Of a stretch of 37,192 nucleotides of DNA, positions 13,457 through 25,500 are shown in pieces. How positions within the stretch are numbered: the stretch's first letter is position 1; each line of letters starts with the position of its first letter. Under the pieces are notes generated by a model. The model saw only the letters and a list, made by a program, of their open reading frames with translations, ran no database searches and was not told the DNA's origin. Source of the DNA: Liolophura sinensis (taxonomy: Eukaryota > Mollusca > Polyplacophora > Chitonida > Chitonidae); assembly GCF_032854445.1 (NCBI RefSeq), contig NC_088295.1:86412644-86449835 (forward strand). The letters run 5' to 3'. Both the position numbers and the translations under genes were made by a program.

Positions 13457-13478
13457 ATACACCCAGCTCTATACTGCT
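13457..13478 (+). other. BAZ2B: 5' UTR portion of exon 1
   Basis: The 22 nt between the acceptor (tttcag, AG at 13455-13456) and the ATG have no stop in the ATG frame. Coding could therefore in principle extend into an upstream exon. I treat them as 5' UTR because the following ATG matches the human BAZ2B N-terminus. An acceptor here implies at least one more 5' exon upstream that I could not locate. Confidence 0.6.
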
Positions 13479-13551
13479 ATGGAGAAGGGAGAGAAATCTT
13501 CACCCAGTCCCAGCAGGGGGCTCAACTACTTTGACACAGCCAATCTTCTGG
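13479..13551 (+). CDS. BAZ2B: BAZ2 exon 1 (start codon), residues 1-24
   Basis: The exon begins MEKGEKSSPSPSRGLNYF. The M-E-x-G-E opening is similar to human BAZ2B (MESGE), which supports this start. The start context is good: G at -3 and G at +4. The donor is g|gtgagt at 13552, leaving one base (phase 1). Confidence 0.85.
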
Positions 13552-16500
13552 GTGAGTGCCAGACCACTTTATACATCACACTTTTAGATGTATGTACCCA
13601 TACATAAATATACATAAATATATGATAAGTAATAATCAAGTAAAGAGATACAGATAGTAAAACATATGGGTTTAACTGGTGATCATCAAGATCATCAAGA
13701 GGTTGACCATAACTGACTATTATATTGATTTTGTTTTAATTCTGTTATCATACAAACAACTATATACACTTTTACATACCTTGTTATTGATGATGTATAT
13801 GGTTATTGATATGTGTATGTACATCACATTGTGTCATGAGAACATGCCATACACGCATGTTCATAGAATCATACATTATTTCTAATATTTTCATGATTAC
13901 ATGATAAACAGTTATAGGCTAAATGACATACATGTAATCTGCTTGGAGTTTTTATTTATCTAAGGCTAACATCATTAAAGTGCATTTTTTTCACCATTGT
14001 TGGAATTTGAAAGAGTGATATGTGTGTGCTTGTATTATTGGGGGAGGGGGCTAACATTTACACATGTACAACTGTATGTCATGATTTATATTTACTTCAT
14101 GTTAAACTGGTTTGTTATTTGGCCAGGCCCCTCTCCGTTCAGCTCGTCTGCCGCTCTGGCCCCACCGTTTGCTCACCTGGCTCATATCCCCAGCGCTTTT
14201 TCCATGTTGGGGAGGATTCCACCATTCCCAGCTCCCCCTCCATTCGGAGGCCTAGGTGCACTCACTGACCCTTTGAGGGCATCCAGCGCTCTTGCACACA
14301 GCTCATGTTCATCCACAGGTAATCACATTTACTAACTCCAATCTGTATGTGTACCACTTACATACAATACAAAACTGTCACTCATTGTTGGAAATTCTTA
14401 TGGGCAGACAACTGTCCATGTGAAGCCATGGATGTAATGTAGGCTAATTTCAGGTTCTTGAGTAGCATTGTGTCCTGTACATCTACCAATAAACACTGGA
14501 TGCAAGAGCTAATACACTTTTGGACAACCAGACCCAGTTGGATAGCTATGACCACAGAAATATATGTGATTCTCAGCTATTTGATTGTGCATAGTGTATA
14601 TACATGTATTTATTTAAGTTCTCTGCCTCAAGCTGACAACCACCAGAAACATGTGTTTTGGGGCTTCTGCTTGCTTGTGCTGGGCTTATCCAACTAAGGA
14701 TATACCACTTTGGAGACAGATTATTGTATTTTGTGGATGTTTATGTCACACAATTTAATTAATTAAGATCTTTAAAATTACAGGTACATACCTGTGGATA
14801 TTCATGTGCGTTGCAATCTGTTTCATAACCCATGTTTGTAAAGAATCCGTCCAGTCTGCTGAATCTGCCAGATTGGAAAGATATAGTTTAAGGCTCTAAT
14901 GTATGATGATCAAATTTAGAATTTTTTTGATTTATGGTCAAATTACCTGTGGTTGTGATAGATTATACATACGGCAAGGTTAATTTCACATCCTGTCTGA
15001 TTACAAACTTGGCCACTAGGTGGAGCTGAGTGGTGGCGTGCTGCATCAGAACACGCTCGCAGAGTCGCGGGGAACACAACCACAACGTGTACCCCGCCTG
15101 GTATAGACTACTTTGCTGGCAGTCTGGGTGGCAGCTATTCTCCATTGTTCAGCACGTTGGCACAGGGGCATGGAGAGTTGCCTCCCCCTGGCTTTGACAT
15201 GTTTCTTCAACCTGCCCTTACAGACAAAAGTAAGCTGTGTGGACCGGATGTTGAGTCTTCTTTGCTCATAACTGTGTGGTACATTTTCTGTATTAAGTGG
15301 TGGTTTTTATTTGGCCCTCTCCTGTCATTCCTTTTTTGTACCAGTATTTGTAACCTTTGATCTCTGTCGGTGTTTTATACTTTACCTATACTCATGTTGA
15401 TGATTTTTGTCTTCAGTTGAATGAATTCCTCTTTTAGTCTAGACATGTAAGTTTTGTTGGTGCATTCACGGCGTTTGTTGTAGGGCTGTCATTGCTTCCC
15501 AGCACATGTTTTTGTTCAGTGAGTGCTGATGGCACCAGCAGATTGCTGACATAGCATGGATACCTTCTTTATTTCTGCGTGATTATTGCTTGAGCTTACT
15601 TTTTCTATGGCTGAAGGATGATCATTTGTGCATTTGTCTGATAATCTCCAACACATGTTAACTACACTTGCCTGTTTGGACTGGGTTTTATGAAGGTAAT
15701 CACTCTAAATTGGCCATCATGATTGATTTTTCATTAATTCATTTTTATACAGTGGCTATTTTACAAAATAGTGTTAAACTGTTTTTCTGGTATGGCACAT
15801 GTAAATGTACATGCACTTGTTGCATAGCTGAAAATAGTTAGTAGGCTTTTGTTGAAAAGGTGAATACTCAGCTTTGATCCTCTCATGTCATGGGAAAACA
15901 TAATAATGTCATAATGTGTGAAGTCAGTCTGTTTAACAAACAGTCATGTATATGCAGTGTCACTTTGTATGTTCTGGTGGATTATTGATTTTGAAATGTC
16001 TAGTTCATATAAAAGCATTGTGAAATTAAAGACAGGCAATCCCACCAGTTTAACAGTGAAATTGGATAACTCTTGTACCTGTACTTCAACCTAAGTTAAA
16101 TAACAATATGTTTGTAATGTTGAAATCGCCTGTGCATATTTGAGATAGATCAACAGGCTGTTTGTGAGAGAATACAGTAGTGACGAAGACACAACCCGTG
16201 TTTTGTCTCAAGACTTTTTGATACACCTCAATTCTCTGTTGGCTGCTTTGCTTTATTAAATATTATCTGATTACGTTGAAAGCATTTGGAATCTGTGCAT
16301 CTGATTTTAGTTTTAGACATATGTGTTTATGTTAAGTCACTGGCACTGTTTTGTGGAAATAAAATTTTGTATTTTTTATTTAGTGTTTGTGTTATTACAG
16401 GTTCTTGGAGTATGTAAAGATTTGCAGAATGTTTTGTCAGTTCTGCTGTTTGAATTGACAACTCTGATGCTGTAGTCTAATACTAGTTAATGCATCAGCC

Positions 16501-19500
16501 TAACTTGGTGACTTTTGAAGCAAGGATTTGATTCTGAGAATGATACTACAGTTTTTTATTTGACCAAGTCCACTTATTCTACCAGTATGTAATGTATTAC
16601 TGTAAAGCCCTTGTAATGAACTAAATGAACACCACATAAACCCCCCCAAAGTTTGATTAACTTAAGTTTGATTACATGACTTATGAATAAGCAACTCCAG
16701 ATGGTTTACTATTCCATACATGTACTGGTCAAAATGGTCTTGTTGAATTTGTGAGAACTGATGAAACAGTTACAAGTTTGCTACATGCATGCATATGCGG
16801 CTTTTCTCCCCCATATGTAGCAGTTTGGCGTTGGGTCATATTTTGATTTGTTCATGTTTGCTGTCTGACTGATTACAGGCTCCTTCCTACACAACGCGTT
16901 CACCTCTACATCTCCATTATCGATGGTATCACCTCTGAAATTGACATCCTCATCACTCACATCCCCCTCTTCGTCCAAAGCCACATCTTCCAAGACCAGC
17001 AATTCCTCAGCAGTCACGAGTAGCAGCAGCCGTGGCAGTGGTCACCATTGCTCCCATGGACACAGCAGGAGTTCTCCCATGAAGGAGTCGTCGGGACGAT
17101 CTCGTGGTCGTCACAAATCCTCCAACTCCCTGGCCACATCTACATCGGCCTCTTCTCCCAAGTCTGACAGTTTCCTGCTCTCTGCTGGGAAGAAGTCAAA
17201 CTCTGCGTCTCCCCTCTCCATATCATCTCTTCTCTTTAAGAATGACCATTCACAGGTAGATCAGTGGCTGTAAATCAAAATAGCTGTCTTGTCATTGACA
17301 TATACATCTTTAGCATATCACTCAAGAAATATATTGTAATGATAGCTTTGTATAAAATAATACTTAAAATTTTTGCATTATTATAACTACATATAAATGC
17401 AAAATATGATTTTTTTTGAAAACTCACCTATACACGTCATTTTTACCTGTAGCGTGTGAAGACAAATGCAAGTATCACTATGTTAGCTAGGTTAATATGT
17501 TTGATATGGTTTTGTCAGTACTTCATCAGAAACATTTTCAGTGTTTTTATGCTTAGCAAGTGTAGTGAAATTATACTTAAAACCTTTGTTTTTTTATAGA
17601 GCTTGGGAGAGAAAAGAAGTGAGAGTGACAGTTTATCTGATGCCAGTTCTCCCAGCAGTTTGAGCAGTGATGATAGCTCGGGAAGTAGTGGAGATGAGAA
17701 GGAAGACAGTTTTAACAGGAAGGTAGAAATCTGGCTCATTGTTTTTCTATAGTCACAGACACGAACACTGAATATATTGCATGTCTTAGATGTATATGCA
17801 ACGTGTTAGTTTTAGTCGTTGTTTGTTGGCTCTGATGGGTTTTCATTCATGTAACACACTCTTCTGAATGCATAGTTTGTGTTCAGTATTATCTCAATAA
17901 GGACAAATATTCAGTGAGGTATGTTGAGTGAGAGACAGAGTTTTTGCTCAACATTAATACATGAAAAGTAGTTGTTTTTTATCTGCCAAGTTATAAAGGC
18001 TTAAAAAAAACAGTTTTAAAACTTGACTCAAAGAAAGTAGTTCCGAAAGGTTTGACTGTAGATTTTTAGTGCTGTAACGGTTGATTGTGGTATTAAAAAA
18101 ACTAATATACTGTCCTCTCTACATGCACATGTGTATAACAGCATCAGGGTTTCAATGGGGTATATCTCCGGCTGTAAGTGGGAAGGTCTGCCAGCAACCT
18201 GCGGATGGTCGTGGGTTTCCCCCGGGCTGTGCCCGGTTTCCACCCACCATAATGCTGGCCGCCGTCATATAAGTGAAATATTCTTGAGTACGGCGTAAAA
18301 CACCAATCAAAAAAAAAAAAAAAAAAAAAAAATCAATGGGATATAATGATATTCTGGTCTAATGCCCAAATTACTGCTAGCTCTTGATATGAGATGGTGT
18401 TTATGAATCTAGCTTCTTGCTTTGCTTCATGGGACGAGTTATGTCATGTACCTAGAAAGTTGCAGTTGTTTTTTGTGGATCAAACAAACAAACTCTGTGA
18501 GGGTAAATGGAAGAATATAATATGTAATTGATTGAACTTAGTTAAGATAGTGCCCATCAGCAAAAGAATTTTTATTTTTCCCTAAATGTTGTGTTTTCCC
18601 TGCTTTCCTTAAAGAAGAAAGGACGCTCTCGGAAGTCTTCAGATAGAAATTCTCAAGGCAGCGCTGTAATCCAGATTGATGGAGCAAAGAAGCAGCTTAT
18701 GGCTGATCAGATACGGCAAAAAATGCAGGGCAAGTTAACCATGCCCCCACCCTCAATCATGGGACGGTTAGAAAGGCATCGAGGTAGAGGACGACCTCCT
18801 CGTAACTCTGTTGTCTCCAACATGGACCACAGCAATGAGGTAAGGCACACAGTATTCTTATACTATTTTAAAAAAAAAAATGATGATTGACAAATATTTG
18901 TTCACATGGTGTTCTTACTCCATGCTTATGTGTGTGAAAATACTCGTGGACACAAGTCTTAAATGAAACATTTTAATTGTGACTTAGGGTAGACTAAGGC
19001 TGGTTACAAATGGTTACGTTTTTCATGTGGATTAGGATCAGAAAATGAGACAAGATCTGAAGAAGCAGCTTGAAGCAGAGCTGAAACAACAACAACTAAA
19101 ACTGAAACTTCTGAAACATGCGCAAACCCAGAAAGACAAAGAGGCAGCTGCCAGAGAAGACCTTAGCAGGCCTCTCAACTTACAGAAGAATGCTGGGAAG
19201 GGAAAGGGCAGTGTTGAGAAAACGTCACAGGTAAATAAATAGTTGATAATACAATACTAAAAACTACCTGATTCTTAATATTATTTTTAGATATTGCTCA
19301 CTCCATTTACAAGATGGTTATTTTACTTACATTCCACATAACAGTTTGAGAATATTCACTTTTAGTTTTACATGAGCTAGCTGCCTTACAGCTTTCTCAC
19401 AGTTAAGTCTGTTGCTTGTATATATGCAAATTTGTTTGTAGCTGTACAGAAAGTTACTGATGAAAATGATTTAGTCTCTGTTAGACCACGTGAAACATTT

Positions 19501-22500
19501 GTGAACATATTTCCTCAAGTTTGGTCCATTGTGTTGGCTGCTGTATGCAAATTGTTTCATAACTGAGTCATTGCTGTCACTGCAGGTGCTCCCATATGGT
19601 AATGATGTGGAGAAGGGGAGTGACATGGAGAGACATTTGGCCAAGATACGAAGCGTCAGCGAGGGAGGATCGGAGAGTAATCACTCTGATGTCAGCTCAG
19701 ACAGTGACATGGGTGAGTTGACCAAACATGTGCACCATTCTAAGTGTTGTTATGCACACAGAGCTGTAAATACTATACCCATATTTGCATGCATGGTTGC
19801 TGATGGATGTTTTTTTTTTTCTGTTGATGCTTGTGTCAACTTGGGAAGTTTGCAAGTATGTTTGTCAAGCGTTGTTGGTTTACCCTAGGCACTTGTGTTT
19901 CCTCCACTTATGAATCTGACTGCCATGTTACAAGTGAAACAGTCTGGAGTAAGGTGTTGAACAACAGTCAAATAAATGGCTACATCAGGTTTTGATGATG
20001 TACGCATGTTTTATGGATGGTCTGCCTTTTTTTATGATTGAAATGGAAGGGGTTTCTGTGTGAATAAAGAAAAGTGACAAGATCTTCAGCATAGTAAATT
20101 TCTTCATGCCATTTACCAGAGAACTGAAGTTCACTTCGTTTTTAGGGAAGATATTTTCAGACTAAAAATATATCAACATTTCAAGGACGAAAGCTAAGCA
20201 AATGATGGTCTGTTAATTTATCTTTGACAGTGAAGTCGTGCAAGGCTTTTTTTAACGCTGTTAACTAGCGACAAGGGGAGGTAATTTGAAGATTATAGAT
20301 CAATGTGCTTTGTGAGTGTTTCTGTTTAGTTCGTGATTGTTATTACCTTCTGGTTAAATTTCCGTTTTGCCCGTAGATAATGATGATATGAACAGTGGTC
20401 TGGGGTCCAGTGGGGATAGTGATAACTCCGATCCAGGCAAGTCCACCGTCAGTGAGGGCAGTGCTTCCCCTTCCAAGCGGGGAGCAGATACATCCTCTGA
20501 TAGTAAGTCTCTTATGCCTTTCAATGCAGAAAGGACATAGGGAGTAAAGTTTACTAAAGTAGTTAGTGCTCTAAGGCAGCATTATGGTTGTCACAAAACA
20601 ACGTGATACGTTTACATTCCATTATTGAAAGTTGTAAATGAAATAAAGGGTAAAAACAAATCGAAATATATGAACCTCCTTCAAGAATTCTTCAGTACCA
20701 GAATTACAATTATTTATGATTAGGGACATGTAAGTGAAGATCTTCAGTCAAAAACTTATGCTATGCATCCAGAATAATTCATTAAAAATTGATTGGGAGG
20801 GAAATGTACTAATTAGTGTGCTATTTCACCAGGTAATGCACCACACAAGCGCCGGCGGGTAATGGATGAGAAAGAGCTTAGAATACCGCTGGAGCACGGA
20901 TGGAGGAGGGAGACGCGAATCCGTACTGTTGGCTCAAGGGGAATCGCAGGCGAAGTCCTCTACTATGCCCCGTGTGGAAAGAAACTGAAGACCTATCCTG
21001 ATGTAACACGGGTATGCACATATTTGGCCGTTACTAAAAGAAGCTCCCTTACGCTATTCATTCAACTCTCATTATATGTATCTCTTTTTTTTTTAAATAT
21101 TGATGACTTTAATTGATTAAATTCAGTTACCTGTGTTACCTTAATTTAATATCCTCCTTGAATTTCATAGTGTATAAGTGAAGCAGCATGTTGGTGTAAG
21201 TAATGCAGTATTATGTAGTGTTTTTGTGACCATGTGATGTATTAATGTAGTTGCATCTTTCTCACAGTGGTTATGATTATGTTTACTCTTCTCTGTTTAC
21301 AGTATCTTGAAAAAAATGGCATAACTGATTTGACTCGAGAAAACTTTACATTCAGTTCCAAATACAACATCGGTGATTTTATGGAGGCCAGACATGGTGA
21401 AAATGTAAGTGTAACATGTTGTGTGGTGAAGTATCTTCAGCTGCAGAATTTAATGTCCTTATTAGCCCATCATGGATATGACAGCTACTGGTATATGTAC
21501 TGTCCTTCAAACTCAACATGTTAAAGTTAATGAATATGAATTTTAAGGAGCCTATTGCAAACGTACATATTTTTCTCCTGCAGAATTTGTTCTTGAGGAA
21601 ATAGTCTATGGAATCGTACTTAGTGGGACATGTTTCACTTGGGGTATGCCCCTGTGAGATCATGTGTGTTCCCGGGTGAAACAGGTTACCTTTAGAAAAT
21701 CTTTCAGGGGTGTTTATAGGCCTGCTACCTGAATTATGGATCACACTGAAAGAAAAACCCATACAGCTTACATGTAGTCTGATAAGAGCTGCAGGGCTTA
21801 CATTTGTTACCAGTGAGTGTGTATGTTTTGTGTAGGGCTTCACTGTGCTGTCAGAGGAGGAAGTGATGGGGCGACTAATGTGGGCAGAGAAAAGACGGAA
21901 TCAATCTGGACGATCCTCACAACGAAACGACAGAAGACGGCTGGCTCACGATGTGGCTCGTCAGGCTGTGGAGGTCAAACTGAGGAAGAAGTTAGAACAG
22001 CAAGGTATGTCGTTACAGCCTTCAAGCAGTACACATTAGAGTGTTCAGGTAGTACACATTAGAGTGTTCAGGCAGTACACATTACAGCATTCAGGCAGTA
22101 CTCATTACAGCGTTCAGCCAGTACTCATTACAGCGTTCAGGCAGTACTCATTACAGCGTTCAGGCAGTACTGAGTTTGCGTATATTAGTACTTGTAAACA
22201 GTTAACATCTAACCTGGAACTTTGCTGAGTATTAAAATTTTCACAAAACATTCTGCAGATGTTAAAGCAAAATCACTTGTCTCCTTGTGTTGCCATTTGT
22301 GTGAATTGGTCTATAATGTGTTGAGAGCTGGTCTATTATATCATTTTATCTGTATGAATTGTTTCTCAGATATGGCCAGAAGAAGTGCCGAGATGAAATT
22401 GTTGAGGAAATTGGAAAAGCAGCGTCAGAAGGAAGAGGAAAGGCGAAACAAGCAGCTCAAAGGTGAGTGTTACTTGTAGTGTCACTGTGCTACTCCTAGA

Positions 22501-25500
22501 AAACTGAAATCTGTGAATGTTTGTGTTCCAAATTACAAGATTCTCATTATGTTTAATACTCATGCTTTAAGAAATATTAAAACTGTTTTGTTTAAGGGTG
22601 TAAACTGAGACGGAAATAGATAGTCATCTGAACATTGTGTTGAATTTCTGGCTTCCTTATTAATTGTTTTCGAAAACTTAATATGTATTTTTGTTTTTTT
22701 AGTTTGTCATGTGTGCCTGCAGTGCATTAATATTTCTTCCATTTTTATGCAGTCATGGAAAGGAAAAAACAGAAGAACCAGATAAAAATGATGAAACAAC
22801 ATGAGAAGCTTCAGAGGCAGGAACAGATGAGGATGGAGCGTGAGATGCGGGCTCAACAGATTTTAGAGGTAAGCTCTACCTCCATTCACTCACTCCATAC
22901 TGTCTTGCTCTACTAACTGTATTCTTGTAATCAACTGGAGTTTCTTGGTGTGCTCTTCATCCGACGTGTGTGTAACTTTAGAACTAAACAGCAAACTATT
23001 TTGTGGTGAACTCAGTTGCTACTGCTGATTCCTTGTGATTTGTAGCTACATGTATGATAACGGTGATCAGTCTCTGCAGCTATTTATGCTTACTTGAGTA
23101 AGTTGCTGTGGCAGTGTTCGTTGCTTACGCCGTATGAATGTCATATTTGAGTGTACATATTAATGCAGGTTTACTGTAGACACTGTAACTGCTAAGCGAA
23201 TTTGCATGTTGCATGCTTGAGACTTGGTTTGCTGTTTTGATGATGTGTTGATGTGCATGACTAGGCTCGCCGACGTCGCAAAGAAGATATTGAAAAGTTA
23301 CGCTACGAAGAGGCTTTGCGTAAAGCGCAGGTTGGTGGACAAGAGTTTTTCTCTGGTTCAGACTGCCTTTGTTACCTCCCTTGTGTATTGTGTTTTCCTT
23401 CGCACCTGATATAGAGCTAGAAGTATTCTGTACTATAAAGCTGTGCATGTGCTGGTTGTGTTTCGTATATCAGCTTTACTGGGAACATGGGGATTAAGTA
23501 GACCAGCAAATGGTCTGTTTTAACAGAAGCTATACATCGTCAGTTATCACAACAATCGGACTACAATGGAGAGGCAAATGCATGTCTTGTGATTCTGTCT
23601 TAACTGGTAAATGTCAGTAGCTTCCCATGTCCCAATGTGTCATTTGGCACTGTCTTTTTCCCAACGTTTATTCTCATAGTTACCAGAATGCTTTATATTT
23701 AAACCTGAAGAATGGCTGAATCCCAAGTTCCTAGCATATGGAGCCTGAATGATTGTAACAAAAGTCAAAATGTAGTATGCTATTTTTAACACTCTAAATG
23801 GTTTTGGTGTCTTATTGCATCACTGAATCTTGCACTTTGTTTGCAAACGCACATAATGTAGCTAAGTGAGAAACCTTTATCTGGATATCTGCACCCTCAC
23901 CCTTTCCCCTTGCCCCCTTTCCCCTTCAAGTTGATATGGTCCTGTACAATATATCTCATTGTCAACATTTCTTGTGTATTCTGTCATTCTGATTGTTTAA
24001 CTCTTACTTTCATACATATCTTTTCCAAGGTTTCTTTTGACCTTGTATTAAATGTTTTCAGGTGTGTTCATTAATAATCTTCATTTCCTTGTACTCCAAG
24101 GCAAATTATAGATGTGGACATTCAACTTCAGTATGTAGTCTGTCAAATTGAACAATAATCAGGCTGAATTACATTACCTTTGTTGAAGTGAAAGCACTTA
24201 TATTAGAACACTGTCCTTGTTATGCTGTATAATCTGACTATATGAAATTCTGTACCTTCCAGTCAAACATGTTGTGGTACCAGCTGGAAAGAGTAAGTCT
24301 CAGTGTCTGCTCGCATGGTCTGGCTTCCACTTGTCTTTTGGCCTACAGTTCTCTTACATCCAGACTACATTGCAGTTGCCAAGCTATCTTTAGTTTGCCT
24401 TAAGAGTGTAGAGTCTGCTGGTAGATGTCCAACTGCGCATGTAGTAACATACAACATGGAGATATCATACTCACTGTCTGTTCCCATTGTATTAGTGGAT
24501 TAATCAAACAATTGGCTTCAAAGTTAACATGAAAGAATGAGTCATGGTGAAGCCTGTCTTTTCTGTAGTGAATTCTAGCATCTGCACTCATTAATAGTCT
24601 TATAAGTAAGTCTTCGTTTTTGAACTTTCGTCAAGTTTAAAATATTTTTGAAAATTGAAAAGTTTTTAGTAACTGTCTCATCAGCTTGAAAATCTTATTT
24701 AAAATAATAGAAGTATAGTACAAGTGTTTCAGATTTTTGATCTTACCAGTTTCGAAGTTTCTTTGTGAATAATAAAAAAAAATTTTTTTTTTTTTACACT
24801 TGCACCATTTTAGTGAGCACCATAATAAGGGAAATAGATTTCCTTATTTCTGAGTTGAATGAAAAAACAAGCATATTTCATAGTTGCTAACCATTGTATT
24901 ATCTGCTGCCTTGCTGTTCAGTGTATTCACCTTTTATTAATTTTGGGACTTGAGATATTGCTACACATAGTTCATAATGATATATATAATGATTAGATTT
25001 TTAATCACGGGGCAAATCTCAGTAGATGTGGTGTTTAAATTTTTACACTAGATGCCCAAAATTAATGAACATCTAGAACACTCCCACAGATGTACTAGAT
25101 ATACACAGACATTTACTTATGCTTGTGTTGCTGTCTGTGTGTTCAGTAGTGCTGATACATGTATATAGGTATAGTTAAGCACAGGTCTGCTTTAACTACA
25201 TGTAAACCATTGACTTGGAGACGTATTCCCCGGCTTTTACCCCCACCCCACATTCTGATCTACTGATCTGTGCATTTTCGCCAGTGGGGGCATTTGTAAA
25301 AAAAAGTGTATCTGATGTATGACTGTCTTTGTTTTATAATTGGCTCTTGTGCCATCAAGTTGATATGCGAATCAGTTTTGTTTACCATAACTTATAAATG
25401 TAGTGCAAAGTCAAATTATTCAGCAAAAGCAGCTATCAACCTAACCACGTCTGTTTGAGAATTTCATTGATAGGTGCTCTAGAATACACACTCCACCATC

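Noticed and set aside
18081-18272. Plus-strand 63-codon frame
   Set aside because: Translation of SINE insertion B plus flank.
19713-19888. Extension of exon 8 past its donor
   Set aside because: The open frame continues by chance; the donor is strong (gtgagt) and exon 9 restores frame and homologous acidic linker.
21379-21843. 154-codon minus-strand frame
   Set aside because: Lies over intron 11 and ends of exons 11-12; no recognisable domain and antisense to a secure gene.
24774-24795. A-run followed by T-run as a terminator or hairpin
   Set aside because: Simple homopolymer pair in an intron; no gene end or Pol III gene nearby.
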